A stretch of 64,000 nucleotides of DNA from Limnephilus marmoratus (taxonomy: Eukaryota; Arthropoda; Insecta; Trichoptera; Limnephilidae). The stretch lies in assembly GCA_917880885.1 (NCBI GenBank), contig OU862916.1, forward strand, positions 46,784,831 through 46,848,830. The letters are read 5' to 3'. Below the pieces are notes generated by a model that was not told the DNA's origin, searched no databases, and was given only the letters and a program-made list of their open reading frames with translations. Position numbers and translations under genes: made by a program. Shown here in pieces: positions 11,570 through 23,366 of the stretch; position 1 is the stretch's first letter, and each line of letters begins with the position of its first letter.

Positions 11570-12850
11570 TTGGAAGATACTCTCAGTATATACAGGGTGT
11601 TTGGGGGTAAAGTGCATTAACTTCGGGAGGTGATTCTACATTATGGTAGGAGTAAAAAAGATTAATAACTTTTTCTGAAATTTCAACTTTTTTTCTGTAC
11701 AAAAAGACATACCTACTAAAAATCCTTGAAACATGACCGAAAATTTGACGTTTAAACAGATCGTATGCTTTAAACCAAATTTAAAAAGATAACTGCACTT
11801 AAATAACAATTGAAGGCACGCTTTTAGCGATTAAATTGTTATAAACTAATTGAACACTTAACTAATGTCATCGCTTTTAACTAGTTTAACAAATTTTCAA
11901 AATGTCCACCTTCAGCTTGTAAGAAAGCATGTAAACGTAAAGTAATATTATTAATAATTATTATCAATTCGTACGTTGTGGCGTATCTCATTAATGAATG
12001 TCTGCCCGTTCTTTGTTGGTAAAGTAAGTCATTGACCGAATAATTCAATAACAAAATTACGCTGTATTAGCACAATAATTCAATGACAAAATTACGCACA
12101 AATAAATACAATTTTTACAGTTAGGCAAGTCTACAACTAAATAAACAAAAGTAAGTCTGAAAAAAACACGCACTGATTGAAGTTGTTCCTTCAAATTACT
12201 TGCTGCTTCGACAGATTGGGTAATTATTACTACAACACGATTATCGGTATTAAATATTTAAGTCTTTTGCGAGAATCTTATAACAAGTCAGTCTTAATAA
12301 ATACACACTAGATAAAGACACATTTAATCAACAAGTTTTGACTAACAACAATAAAGTTTTTAAAGTGAAACACTGCTACGCGTATAAAATTGTTACATTC
12401 GAATTCAACACTGAAACTGAGCGTTTGGAGCGGGGATTCGGTAACAGCGGAAAATAATAATGCCGCCCGCACACGCCAGTCTAATTTTATACCTTTTACC
12501 AGAAAATTACCCCAAAAAGTTAGAATTTCGAAAAAAGTTATTTATATTTTTTACTTGTACTATCATATAGGATCGCCTCCTGAAGTTAATGCACTTTACC
12601 CCCGTACAACCTGTAGACCTTGGTGTAAAAATACAGTTCAAAATTGAAACATTGCTTGAAATGGCTTTAACCGTGTACAATGGCCAGATCTGAATAGTCA
12701 GATACTTCCCCACCCTCCTTCCCTCTACCCTATCTCCTTACCTCTCTCGCCACTTTCAGCCTCACAACATACCCCAATTGGGGATGCCATAATTTTACCA
12801 GCTCCAGACGGTTTGAATCACATGGGATTCCTGGCTATATTCACATCAAA
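11570..12850 (+). repeat. SINE-B split by the 11593-12613 transposon
   Basis: 11570-11592 (ggaagatactctcagtat) and 12614-12850 (gaccttggtgt, attgaaacattgcttgaaat, cccaattggggatgcc) are the two parts of one plus-strand SINE-B. Confidence 0.85.
11593..12613. mobile_element. Mariner-like element with ~100-bp TIRs inserted in a SINE-B
   Basis: Ends are CAGGGTGTTTGGGGGTAAAG and, in reverse complement, CAGGTTGTACGGGGGTAAAG. The inverted similarity continues for about 100 bp. TA flanks both ends (11591-11592, 12614-12615). The flanks join into a SINE-B: gatactctcagtat on the left and gaccttggtgtaaaaa on the right. Inside, the minus strand near 11880-11940 reads AFLQAEGGHFENLL, like the C-terminus of rosa-type mariner transposases; the remainder is not recognisable. 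It is a non-autonomous derivative. Confidence 0.82.
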
Positions 12851-13564
12851 TATAAAAATAAATAGAGCTGTTCGTCGTTTTTTATTTCAATTTAATATGA
12901 TGTGATAATAACCTTTCCACATTATAAGTTGTGTGAAATGGGGGCGCTTTAATAAATACATCACTGTCAATTAACAAACTCTTTACCAGGTGATGGATTA
13001 TGATTGGTGTACTGAACATATAAATACCTGGTCAGATCCATCACCATGACTGCATAGTAACTGATATTACCAGGCACCATTTTTTTTTAAGACTATATTA
13101 AAATCCACAAATCACGCAAATTACTCAACAATTATTATTGTCTTCAAAATAATTAATATTTTTACACTCACTGTAATCAATATTATGGTTTTAGAGATGA
13201 TACAACTACAGAAAAGCGCGTTTAAAGATGGTATTTGGTAGAAATCTGACCCACCTCAATTCCTTGACTGCACGTCTTGGTGATAATTGACCTTAGGGGC
13301 ACTGAGGGATTGCTTAGTAATCACTGCACTAGGTTCCAAAGAGTCTGACTAGAATACTTGTTACAAGGTCAGTTAGTATTGCATTCCTGTGCATTGTAAC
13401 GGATTATAATAGATTAGTTGGGAAACCGATGTAACATAATATGTCAAAAGGGGTGCATATAGTTGCGTCAACATTTCGGGTGTGATGTGATTGGTGTACC
13501 ATACATTCTAAAATTTAAAAATACATCATTCAATTTTCTGTAATGAATTTACGTTCTTACTAAT

Positions 13565-13628
13565 AGATGGTGGTAAAATGGTCAGAAAGATGCCCTCCAA
13601 GTAGGATCGCGGTTCGATTCTCAGCCAT
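13565..13628 (+). repeat. tRNA-like segment, possible SINE head
   Basis: gtggtaaaatggtcagaaag followed by gatcgcggttcgattctcag has an A-box-like start and a B box at tRNA-like spacing, but no acceptor stem pairing was seen and no known SINE body follows. Confidence 0.35.
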
Positions 13629-13939
13629 GTCATTAAAAAAATACATATATTTTTTTTTTCGATTCATTAGAATGTTTGAAGCAGCATACTTTCACTTTAT
13701 TTGGTATATCTAAAAGCTTTCGAGCTTGTCTCATAGGCATTGAGGGCAGCGCTAAAAGCTGTCCCGAAAATCCGCTAGATGGCAGATAGTTTAGTTCGGA
13801 GTTTGAGCACCTGGAGGGGCAAGGGCCCGGGTGCAGTCTGCAGGAGCTCATTTAATCCAGATTCAGGTGGTCAGCTCTTGTACACGCGAAGTATTAAATA
13901 AATCCCAATGAACTATATATATTCCAAAGAATAACCTCC

Positions 13940-14245
13940 TCACAAGACGAGTTAAAGAACTGTTTGTCTGAACCCAACATTTTACAAATCCTACATTTTA
14001 TTGTAAATCGAAGAAGCTCGATTGATGTACTCTTTTTACAGAAAATATCCAGGTCCGTCGTGGATTACCCGGACTCTTACAACCAATCCAACTACGAGTT
14101 CCCACCAAAGAAACAAAATTCTTAACCTTCCTGCAACACCAATTCTAAGCAAAACTCCTTAATTTATTACACACATTCAATACACAATTTGACATTTTTA
14201 ATTGGACTATTTGTCCGTAAATAAATAAATAAATAAATAATTTTT
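13940..14245 (+). pseudogene. Probable LINE C-terminal fragment with TAAA tail
   Basis: An open stretch without ATG (SSQDELKNCLSEPNIL, HFIVNRRSSIDVLFLQKI), then in a shifted frame RVPTKETKF, ending in repeated taaa units at 14218-14240. The order 'SID..LL..I' then 'VP' and a TAAA tail is typical of the last part of Jockey/CR1-type elements. Similarity is weak and the call is tentative. Confidence 0.4.
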
Positions 14246-14675
14246 TAACTCTGCACCACACTCCTTAAAATCACAAAGGCGATCTCTCGATATTTTACAA
14301 CAACTTTAGATACTCATCAAATGCTACCATAATTTTATGAACTTCCCTATTTTGTTGTGCACATTTTTATTAGGCTTATTATTTTTATTATATATACCTA
14401 CTATATCTTAACAAAGCATACCCCTCCCCCCATGCTATCTCCTTCCTATTTCTACTAAAAGCACTTGTTATGTAATCTTCCATTACCATCTTTCTAAAAT
14501 AAAATAAAATACTATTTCATGGGTCTGCACTATTCACCATGTCGATATTAGACAGGCCAAGCCCACATATGTTATAAGAGTGTGAAACTAGTAATAATGT
14601 TTAAAGCAGTTTTTTATTCTGAACGGCGTTCTCTCATCGACGAATATTTTACTAACAATGCCTAACTTGTTCCAG

Positions 14676-14829
14676 AGACCCGAGCAAGCCCCCTAGCCGC
14701 GCTGGAGCATGCAGAGTCTGCCTGAAATCTTTCAAGCCAGACGACTTCAGCAAGACCTGCCGAGAGTGTCAGCAGCGGGTATGCGAAGACTGCGCGAGCT
14801 ACTCTAAACTAGATGAGAATCAAGATGCA
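14676..14829 (+). CDS. Fife: Active-zone scaffold (RIM/Piccolo group, probably Fife), exon with zinc-finger part 1
   Basis: Internal coding exon of a presynaptic active-zone scaffold; proteins of this group tether vesicles and calcium channels at release sites. It follows a splice acceptor (ttgttccag) and ends before a donor (gtaagt). After one leading base that completes a codon from an upstream exon, it reads DPSKPPSRAGACRVCLKSFK and continues through CREC and CEDC to ENQDA. The three CxxC pairs (CRVC, 12 residues, CREC, 4 residues, CEDC) are the first part of a FYVE-type RIM/Piccolo zinc finger; the fourth pair is in the next exon. It ends exactly on a codon (phase 0). The finger sequence differs from what I know of insect Rim and fits Fife, the other insect member, better. 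Family assignment is strong; Fife versus Rim is inference. Local GC is far above the flanking introns. Confidence 0.85.
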
Positions 14830-15120
14830 GTAAGTCAATAATAAACCTTTCCATAATCTGGTATTTTCATTAAAAAAATGATATTTTTTGCACATAACCA
14901 TCAGCACAGTTGCGATGCCTCTGTGAGATGACATGTAGGTATATTGAATCGTAGGCGCAAATTCTTTTCAGATTTTAAGTGTGATATGTGATATAAATAG
15001 CAAAATTACGTGTTAAATATAAAACCAAAAAGATTTTTCTAGATATTCTCTGTGTTGAATTGTATAATTTAGTTGATTTCTCTGGAGATCTGCAAGCAAA
15101 ACCAAATTAACCAAAATTAG

Positions 15121-17655
15121 TAATTATTATTATTGAAATTTACTCTTATCCCTTCATCTCTATCGACATAGGATACTCTCTCTCTGGTTTCAATCCTGGG
15201 ATTGGTTTGCAGCAATTTTCTTTAGTTTCCTCTTCCATTCTTCCCTGTCTTGTGTGGCTCTTTTGAGGTCTGCATATGATAAGCAGCGCACGTCCACCAG
15301 CAGGTCCTCCAGGTACTCTCGGCGTGGGCGTCCCCTAGAGTTTGTCCCCTCGGTCATACCCTCCATTATGGAATGCAAGAGGCCTTCTTGTCGTATTACA
15401 TGGCCAATCCATCTTGCACGCCTTTCGGACAAGGTCCTGAGCAGGTGCCTTCCTCCTTCGATTCTTTGGAGAACCTCCTCATTTGTAATGTGGTCTCTCC
15501 AGGAAATTCCTAATAGTTTTCTATAGGACCACATCTCAAAAGCCTCTAGTCTCCGTTTATCTCTTTTGGATAGGCACCATGTTTCGCAGCCGTACATCAA
15601 GATACTCCATACATAGGTCTTGATGAGGAGTATTCTCAGCTTTAGGTCTATATTATTTGATTCAATTATTTTCGACCTTTTATTGAAAGCAAGCCTAGCC
15701 TGGTGTATACGGCTGTCGACATCGCTCTTAGACCGACCGTCCCATGTTATTTTGCTCCCGAGATAGACAAACTCCTTGGCGTTCTTTAGTGGAACTCCTG
15801 ACATCGCTATTCGCATCTGATGTTGCGTTCGGCCTACAGTCAGCAGCTTTGTTTTGTCTTTATTTATCTTCATGTTATAGTTATTTTGGAGAATGCTTTG
15901 CATGGTTGTTAAGGCCTCTTGCAGTTCTTCTTCGCTTTCAGCAACCAATGCAATATCGTCAGCAAACCTTATCATATCCACCTTTTGCCCGTGTATCTTT
16001 ACACCTTTTCTGTGACTCATTCTCTCTCTCAAGTCGTCAATCGCACTTTGTATATAAGCGTTAAAAAGAACAGGTGACAGAGAGCATCCCTGTCTCACCC
16101 CTTGTCTTATACTGGCTTCTTTTGTATCATTGTCACATCTAATTATAGCGGCCTCATTCTTGTATAGCGCCTGGATTATTCGTCTATCTCTATATTTGAT
16201 ATCAATTCTCTTCAGAATCTCGAAGAGTCTTTTCCATTCTACTTTATCGAAAGCCTTTTCCAGGTCTATGAATGCGATGAATGTGTTTTGGTTTCTTTTT
16301 ATTCTTTTTTCAAGTAGTATTCGTAGCGACAATATTGCTTCTCTGGTTCCTACACCTCTTCTAAAGCCATACTGATCTCCGGAAAGGATGTTCTCTACTT
16401 TTGGTTCGATTCTTTTTAGAATGATATTAGTCAATATTTTTGAGGCATGAGATATTAGGCTAAGAGTTCTGTGTTGTTCACATTTCGTCGTGCCTGCTTT
16501 CTTTGGTAATGTAACAATTAGGCATTTCTCGAAATCCTCTGGTATCTTTCCAGTCTTATACATTGTCTGTATCATTTTAAACAGGGCATCTATAGTTCCT
16601 TTTCCTGCTGGTTTAATTAGTTCAGCCGGAACGTCATCGATTCCGGGTGCTTTCCCGTTTTTGAGGTTTTTCAGTGCGAGATCAAACTCTTCTCTAGTGA
16701 TGGGATCTCCCAAATCATCTGCGTCTACCTCATTTTCTCTTTCTATCAATGTTTCGTTGTCACTATTTCCCTTCCCATTGTACAGCATTTCGAGGTATCT
16801 TTTCCATCTCTCTCCTATTTGGTCATTTTCGAAAAGTATTTTGCCGTCTTCTCCTTCTATTGCATTACCCTTTCCAACTCTCATCCCAAAGAAGTCTTTC
16901 ACCACAGCGTGAGCTCTTTCTATATTTCCTCTCTTGAGGTCGTCGTTTATCTCATCGCATTTATTCTGGTAGAATGTTTCTTTGGCTATTCTTGACTCTC
17001 TATTTATTCTGTTTCTCAGCACTTTATATTTCTCTTGTGATTCAGTTCTTTTATCATTTTTGAGCTCTCTTCTATCTTTTATCATATTTAGGATCTCATC
17101 GGTTATCCATTCCTTCCTTGCTTGGGGTTTTTCCTTGCCTATAGTTTCCTCTGCCGTAGTTATGATCTTCTTCTTTATCACTTTCCAGATCGCATTCACG
17201 TTCTCCTCTTCCATTAGGTTGCATTCTTGCGTTTTTTCCCTAAAACTGTCGCTGATCTCTTTTATCTTTAATACTTTTGTATCCCATTTGAAATTTTTTC
17301 TCTTTTTTATTTTTTTCAGTTTTAGAATACTTTTGGCCATTACCATATTATGGTCACTATCTATATCTGGACTGGAATAGCTTCTACAGTCTTTTATTTG
17401 GTTTTTAAATCTATGTCTAACCATTATATAGTCTATTTGCAGTCTTTGTCTGTCTCCAGGAGATTTCCAGGTATATCGCTGTCTTGGGTGGTGTTGGAAA
17501 CAAGTGTTTGCTATCACTAATTTGTGTTTTTCGCAGAATTCTGCCAATCTGTTTCCTCTGTCGTTTCTTGCACCCAGCCCAAAGGGCCCAATGCAAGTTC
17601 CTTCACGTCCTTCTCCTACAACAGCATTCCAATCTCCTAGGAGAATCAGATACTA
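15121..17655 (-). mobile_element. 5'-truncated RTE-type LINE insertion
   Basis: The element includes the open frame above and a short 3' untranslated tail that ends in an ATT-rich stretch around 15121-15140, as RTE elements commonly do. The 5' edge near 17655 is where the endonuclease frame stops aligning with a sensible reading. The second half of the ORF also occurs, decayed, at 4105-4345 on the opposite strand, so at least two copies of this family lie within 13 kb. Exact target duplications were not resolved. Confidence 0.8.
15190..17652 (-). CDS. RTE-clade LINE endonuclease/reverse transcriptase, 5' truncated
   Basis: Long open frame on the minus strand. The usual start call at 17547 is artificial: the frame continues upstream to about 17652 (ILLGDWNAVVGEGREG) and then meets a stop, so the N-terminal endonuclease is missing. 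Visible parts are the endonuclease end (IDYIMVRHRF, SDHNMVMAK), RT motif A (IDLEKAFDKVEW), motif B (RQGCSLSPVLFNAYIQ), motif C FADD near residue 530, and the RTE-type C-terminus (SILMYGCETWCLSKRDKRR, ending AANQSQD). No internal stop remains, so the copy is young although truncated. It lies antisense in the first visible Fife intron. Confidence 0.9.
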   Translation of the reverse strand, partial: YLILLGDWNAVVGEGREGTCIGPFGLGARNDRGNRLAEFCEKHKLVIANTCFQHHPRQRYTWKSPGDRQRLQIDYIMVRHRFKNQIKDCRSYSSPDIDSDHNMVMAKSILKLKKIKKRKNFKWDTKVLKIKEISDSFREKTQECNLMEEENVNAIWKVIKKKIITTAEETIGKEKPQARKEWITDEILNMIKDRRELKNDKRTESQEKYKVLRNRINRESRIAKETFYQNKCDEINDDLKRGNIERAHAVVKDFFGMRVGKGNAIEGEDGKILFENDQIGERWKRYLEMLYNGKGNSDNETLIERENEVDADDLGDPITREEFDLALKNLKNGKAPGIDDVPAELIKPAGKGTIDALFKMIQTMYKTGKIPEDFEKCLIVTLPKKAGTTKCEQHRTLSLISHASKILTNIILKRIEPKVENILSGDQYGFRRGVGTREAILSLRILLEKRIKRNQNTFIAFIDLEKAFDKVEWKRLFEILKRIDIKYRDRRIIQALYKNEAAIIRCDNDTKEASIRQGVRQGCSLSPVLFNAYIQSAIDDLRERMSHRKGVKIHGQKVDMIRFADDIALVAESEEELQEALTTMQSILQNNYNMKINKDKTKLLTVGRTQHQMRIAMSGVPLKNAKEFVYLGSKITWDGRSKSDVDSRIHQARLAFNKRSKIIESNNIDLKLRILLIKTYVWSILMYGCETWCLSKRDKRRLEAFEMWSYRKLLGISWRDHITNEEVLQRIEGGRHLLRTLSERRARWIGHVIRQEGLLHSIMEGMTEGTNSRGRPRREYLEDLLVDVRCLSYADLKRATQDREEWKRKLKKIAANQSQD

Positions 17656-20600
17656 AACACGTCGAACAAAAGGAAGTTACATCAAATATGTCAAATATAC
17701 GGGTTACCTAGACTTTGAACATTCCTGCCTTTCTGATTATTGACAGACTGCAGTGGTCACGTGGCTCTCATACACATGGTGCTCACCAGAGAGACCACTT
17801 ACATATTATTCTCAGACATGAAACTGATGTATTTGACGTAGTTAGAGCTATTCCTCATCAAAACTTTGAAATAAAATGCCACTGTCTTTTCGTTGCAGGG
17901 CTTCAAGAAGCTCTGCGGCAAATTACTGCTAACTACACAGTCAGCCGCATGACACAATTAACATAATTGAATCAATTTACATCAATCTAAATTGCTTAAT
18001 CTTATACCCGATGCTTGGAAATCAAAAAGTGATAGCATTCTGCGTAATCTGGTAAACGATTGGCTTCTGGTCTTGGGGAGAGCTGAATGCGAAAATATGT
18101 TAAACAACAGCCATTAAATTTTCTTTTTTTGTAGACATTCATATATACTGGTATTATATTGGTATTACTTACCTCAATATTATTTTTAAACAATTTAAGT
18201 TCAAAAACTGCTTAAATTTTTTTTATTTGCATTTTCTTGTCTCTAATTTCTTTTTTCTTTTTTAATCCATTATTTTTTTCTTATCAATTTTTTGATTCTG
18301 AGTTGATTAATTCATCAAAATCAACTCTAAAATTTCTTGGAATGGTTGATAAGCATAAGTGCTAGCAAAAAAATAAAAATAAAACACTTTTTTATTTTTC
18401 TTTTGAAATGTGCTTTTTATTTCTCTTCTCTATATTTTATTTTTTATTGTTAAATATAAAATTTACACTTATAAGTAACATCTTGTATCTACCATCAAAA
18501 CCTTAAGTTATTTATCTAGTGTTATATTTAAGTATAAGACAATATTATAGTCAACACACTAATAATATGTAAAAAAAAATCTGTTCATTTTGACTGTTCT
18601 AAAACGGGCAAATTGCCTAGTTGGACAGCCAAAAGATCATTATAACAATGTAATATGTAATGTTTTTCAAAATAAATAAATTTATTTTCGAATGCCAACT
18701 GAAAGGGTTACCTATCTGTCTGTGGTAGGGATTTTGTGAATATGTTTTAAATTTGAATTTTTCTTGTTTACCTGTGTCATTGTTTCATTTGATTAAATTT
18801 AGTTGTATGTATATAGGGCCCTGATGAAAACAGCTACAATCCGGGTCTATAATACACAGCTAAACGGTGATTATTTTGTCAATATTGTCAAGCCAAATAT
18901 AAGATGTGTAATATGCCAGTGATCTATTGACAAATATAAGTTTATTATTATATCTGAGAACGCAATTTATGCATTAAACTACTTCTGCGGTCAACTGAGG
19001 ACACTAGCTCATTACGATGCACACCCGAAGCGAAGCGGTACATTTGATTGTAATAATTTTGTTTAAAAAAATCTTTGTCGAAGCATCTTTCTGCTGACTC
19101 CTGCACTTCTCTTCTTCAGACTTCAAGTCTTTACATCAAATTTCAATCAAACTCTCAAAATATGTACCAAATAAATTCATGGCAAATTCTTCTTTGGTAC
19201 GTAGTTATATTTTGCCCTGTATTTTTTCAATTCTTTGTTTGCCTATTATTAAACAAACAATTCATTTAAAATAATGACTTTCTCCCGTCTGAAATCTGAA
19301 GGTCAGAGGTTAAAGGTTAAGGGTTCAATGATTGATCACAATGAACCTCCTTAGTCATATTAGCATTGTTATTTCCTGTTTTCGATATCCGGACTGTTAT
19401 CGTATTCTCCTCGGAAGAGATTCAGACAGATCGAAAACCCGATAAGAATAGAATACGGTATGTATTAATATATTTTTGTATTTTGTCGAAGACTTCAATC
19501 ATGAGCATCTCTTCAAAATATATCGAAAACTAAAGAGTATCATCGATTGGGATGATCGCAATCTTATCGCAACCCACAATAGTAAAATCAGGCTGCGGTG
19601 AGCCAGAGAGTGAGCTGTTTGTTTGGAAGATATATGATAATGATATTAATTTGTTGAAAGATATAAATCGGAGAACAAAAAAATTAAGAAAAGGAAGATT
19701 TTGGTTTCATCTGCATAAAATCAATAGAAATTTGGCTTATAATCTAAACTTATCAATGCACTTAATGGCGTCCTTCCAATAGATATTTTGCATGCAAAAA
19801 GTTGTCGGATTTAAAAGGTATATTTTGTTGATTATTATCTGTAATTATTTTTGATTTTGATTTTTTGGATGTTGCCAGTGTTTGGATAGTATGCCTCTCC
19901 ACAATTTAGATGGAATTTTTTAGATTTTTCATTCACAATTCGAGCTTCTCTAAGCTTGGTAGGGTAGTTGTTGTGGTTGAAACATATTTTTTAAACTTTT
20001 GTATTGGAATTAATGCAGTGATTGAATTATTTTCTGACACGCTTTTAATGTCTTCTACAACACCGGGTCTTTGAAGACTCATTTTCTCTGAGAAAACACA
20101 GCATCCCCAAAAACACGTTAACTTAAATTTATTCTACAATGGTTACAAATAATAGTCTGTAGGCACATTTGCATTTGATTTGTATTGTATCGTCAAACTG
20201 ATGTTAGGATGAAATTACATCACCGTGAATTTTGACACACGCCAATACTACGCTACCAGAATTATTCACGGAAGAAATTACACTTTGAAAGAATTACACT
20301 TGCTTAAATTATACAGGCATACCTACTGGAAAGAATATACATAAAAATCTGTTTTTAAAATGGTTTAATTTTTGTGTGTAGTGTTTTGAATGTTTAATTG
20401 TGTGCCAAATAATTATCATTTTGGAAAGAAAAGTTAGATTAGGTTAGGTTTATGTGACGTATGTAATTCCAGTAGGTGTAATTCTCTCCTATAATTTAGT
20501 TCATCGAGAAATATAGTTAAGTGCAATTCACGCCTTTCTGATTTCGTCATATGAAAAGTTAAACTGTACATATTATGTACATCCACATGTGTGTGTCATT

Positions 20601-20666
20601 GAAAAAAAACAAGTATTTATGAGATTGTTGATAATTTTATATGTAAATGTATCATCTGCTTCCCAG
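17656..20666. other. Remainder of the first visible Fife intron
   Basis: AT-rich, no repeat family recognised. The 76-codon frame at 19552 has no supporting features. A gattaggttaggtt stretch at 20434 is telomere-like but isolated. Confidence 0.55.
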
Positions 20667-20918
20667 GATGAATGGCGCTGTTCCGTGTGCCGGCGCAAGC
20701 TGGCGTCCCGCCTCGCAGCCGCGGTGCCCCAGCCCGGCTCTACCGACTCACTGCTGCTCGAGGTGCCCGCCGCAGAGGCACTCGCGCGCCGCCACTCCGA
20801 GGCGAGGCTGGGCGCACCCGGGCCGCCCGGCTCCGGGGGTGGACTGGCTCCGCCACGTAGCCCGGAACTGCGGCGACATTCTGACGTTTCGCCGGCTAGT
20901 TTGAAAGAGTTGGAGAAA
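20667..20918 (+). CDS. Fife: Active-zone scaffold (probably Fife), exon with zinc-finger part 2 and linker
   Basis: Starts after tcccag and ends before gtaagg, 84 whole codons, phase 0 at both ends, matching the previous exon. It opens with DEWRCSVCRRKLASR, supplying the fourth CxxC pair so that the spliced finger has eight cysteines, enough for two zinc ions. The remainder is a low-complexity Ala/Pro/Gly/Arg linker with ARRHSEARLG and RRHSDVSP motifs, which look like basophilic kinase sites, ending in SLKELEK. Linkers of this type are poorly conserved in the family. The exon is about 70% GC inside an AT-rich intron, so its limits are easy to see. The intron before it (14830-20666) holds the antisense RTE element. 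Confidence 0.82.
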
Positions 20919-21387
20919 GTAAGGATTAAAATTTATTCAACTATTAACAGATTGAAGTAATCTGTTACAAGTTTACAAGGCTTTTTTAGGGTAGCGGTTT
21001 TTTTTTTCAAATATAATTTAATTTAGTTTATGGATCAACATGATTTTGAATTCTGTACTTACATTTGAATCCATTTTGTTCCATTTAAATCCAGATTCTC
21101 GGCCCGTTTATCAATAAACAACTACATGACCTTTTGCTTGACAGCTGATCACAATTTGATCAAATACTGAAACAGGGGAGAATCAGCTTAATGGTTGATT
21201 TAATTGTTTAATTTAATTATCTACTTTGATGGGGTTTAAAAGCTAACCTGTAATCTATCCCAACTCCTTAGACTATATTTTGTGAATTGTGTTGTTTGCC
21301 GCTAGGTGTTTTAAGTCATACCGCAATTTCTCCAGTGTTTTGGGGCGGCGATTTAAGAAAGGTGAAATTTGGCTTCTATTGGATTTA

Positions 21388-21735
21388 TAAACTATCTACC
21401 AAGTGGTTCTCTACATTTGTTGGCTAAACAGGGATGCCCGGGTTCATTGGATGAGGTTTTTCCTTCATTGTAGTCCAGACCGAAAGAGACTGGTTGAGGG
21501 AGTCCCCTTGACTTATCCAGCTGTACTCTCTCGGAATATCGCCTTGCACCGCATTGGGAGTGATGGATTCATACGTCCGTCACTCCTGGACACACTGACC
21601 CCCAGATTCCTACCTACTTTTCCAACCTTTTTCCTTCCCAGAACTTCCTCTCCTTCCCTTCCCTAAAAAGACCCTCCACACAGCATCCCCAAAGATAATG
21701 TAGGCCCTGAGGGGAATTATTTTCCTCTAGGCTTC
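21388..21735 (+). repeat. SINE-A copy in a Fife intron
   Basis: Plus-strand copy running caagtggttctctac, gggatgcccgggttcattgg, gaccgaaagagactggttga, to ccctccacacagcatcccca and the stem aggccctgagg-attattttcct. It lacks the first ~90 bp seen in the 59631-60092 copy. It lies between the exons ending at 20918 and starting at 21895. Confidence 0.85.
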
Positions 21736-21894
21736 CCGAAATTCATCACTTTACCCATACAAGAATTCATCCCAATTCTAAAAACATTATCTTATGGGCA
21801 TGACAGTATGAATCTTTTTTGCAGCTACTAATTACTGATTTTTTTATGTCTCATTGCACGCATCTTTCATAACATTTTGCGCGAATTCCACCAG

Positions 21895-22142
21895 TTGAAG
21901 GGCGGCACCGCAACCATGCGCGGCAGCACAGCTGACCTGGAGTGGCGTACGCACAGCGGCGCGCCCTCTCGCTCTGCCAGCCCACCGGGGCAACGTGGCC
22001 CGCCCGCGCCTACTGCGGCCCTGTCACGGCGAGGCTCGCGCGTACCGACCAGACAGCGCTCGTGCGACGATGAGACTCCAGCCACTGGGCCGCCGCAGGG
22101 TGATTCACTGGGTCTTGGGCTGCCCGCTCCGATGCCTAGAAG
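21895..22142 (+). CDS. Fife: Active-zone scaffold (probably Fife), linker exon
   Basis: Follows acceptor ttccaccag, begins in phase 0 (LKGGTATMRGS), and ends two bases into a codon before gtaaaa. It encodes about 82 residues, Ser/Arg/Pro/Gly-rich, with RRGSRVPTRQRS and PSRSASPPGQ; no folded domain is visible. It is assigned to the gene because it is GC-rich, open in exactly the phase left by the previous exon, and leaves the phase needed by the next one. A stop codon lies directly past the donor (AGG TAA), so splicing is required. A SINE-A copy sits just upstream in the intron and a decayed reverse transcriptase fragment just downstream. Confidence 0.75.
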
Positions 22143-22244
22143 GTAAAAAAATAAGAATTAAATACTGCAAAGGCTTTTAAACACAGTAATTTTATACCTG
22201 ACCCACTAAAAAAATGGAACTTCGGAAGACAGCCATATAAAGTC

Positions 22245-22530
22245 AAAAGCATCGAAATCCAACTTAAAAAGTTGTTTGAGAAACAGAACACAAATCAGAA
22301 TTCATCACTATACAAGCAAGCCATTGTTGATTTCGTATGGCGTTTCACAAGGAAGCATTTTATGGCCCCTTCTATTCACTTTTTATAAATGAACTATGCA
22401 ATATGGAAATTGACAGAAATATTCTGTTATGCATATGGTAATTTTTTATTCTCCAAAGTTAAAAACCAGAATAATGTGTATAACATAGTAGAGCAATTTT
22501 GTAGGACCTATATTTGCAGGAACGAAGTCG
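22245..22530 (+). pseudogene. Small LINE reverse transcriptase fossil
   Basis: In one frame it reads LKSCLRNRTQIRIH then LISYGVSQGSILWPLLFTF, a recognisable RT motif B, followed in another frame by a damaged motif C neighbourhood (CYAYGNFLFSKVKNQNN). It sits just after the donor of the 21895-22142 exon. Stops and a frameshift make it dead. Confidence 0.6.
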
Positions 22531-23366
22531 TGTCAAATGGAATAATAATAATTCGGCCAGCGGTTTTGCCGACACCCGATCCGACTTGCAGAATTCCAAT
22601 TAAATGGTTTCTGCAAATCGGATCTTGTGGAGATCAATGAATTAGTGTACAAATTTCATAACTTAAAAATATAAAACTGAATTCATAAACTATCCTACAT
22701 AACATATAGATTTATTCAAGATATACAACGATGTCTCATAAAATATTGCCTAACTTGCATTACCGCTTTTGTTGTTTTATTTATTACATTTTATAAAACT
22801 TCAAATTTGAGGCCGAATAATACGAGTGACATAAAATAAGGGCCATATTAACAAAAGATGAAAAAAAGATACTGTATTAAACAAAAATAAGAATTTCTCT
22901 CTTCTTTCTACTTTTCGAACAAAAGATTTTTGAATTGACGAAGAGTAGAAAGTGAATGAGTTGGAATGTGAACTTTTTATGTAAATACCATACTCGAATC
23001 ATTTATCTCACTTAGTGAGACTCTCTGTTTATTACTTCAAGCTTTTTCTCATATTCAATAAAATTAAACATTTTTCTTCATAAGTAGTTTGTCCAGAAAG
23101 TATCAAAAGAATTACTCCGACGAAGACATTCCCCATGTTTTATTTATTTCCATTAAAAACATCATATCGACAGTCGATACAATTTTCCCTTGTAACAACC
23201 AAAATTCATTTGTCTTGGCAATGTTATGCGATATTGAACACTAAAGTAGTACTCTTTATTATCCATTATCGCATGGCACTACTGTGTCAAAGGGAACCTA
23301 GTTGTTTCAAGGACTCGACAAGTCTTAGGTAACCTTATATCCTTTTACAACGTGGTGTAATTGCAG

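Noticed and set aside
12390..12647. 85-codon open frame
   Set aside because: It crosses the right end of the 11593-12613 transposon into SINE-B sequence, so it is not a unit.
15254..17380. Several 80-140 codon plus-strand frames
   Set aside because: They are antisense shadows of the RTE reverse transcriptase frame.
19552..19782. 76-codon open frame
   Set aside because: No recognisable motif, no splice context matching the host gene, and amino-acid content typical of AT-rich random sequence.
20434..20450. Telomere-like TTAGG units (gattaggttaggtt)
   Set aside because: Only two to three units, no array; such short runs occur by chance or from degraded repeats.
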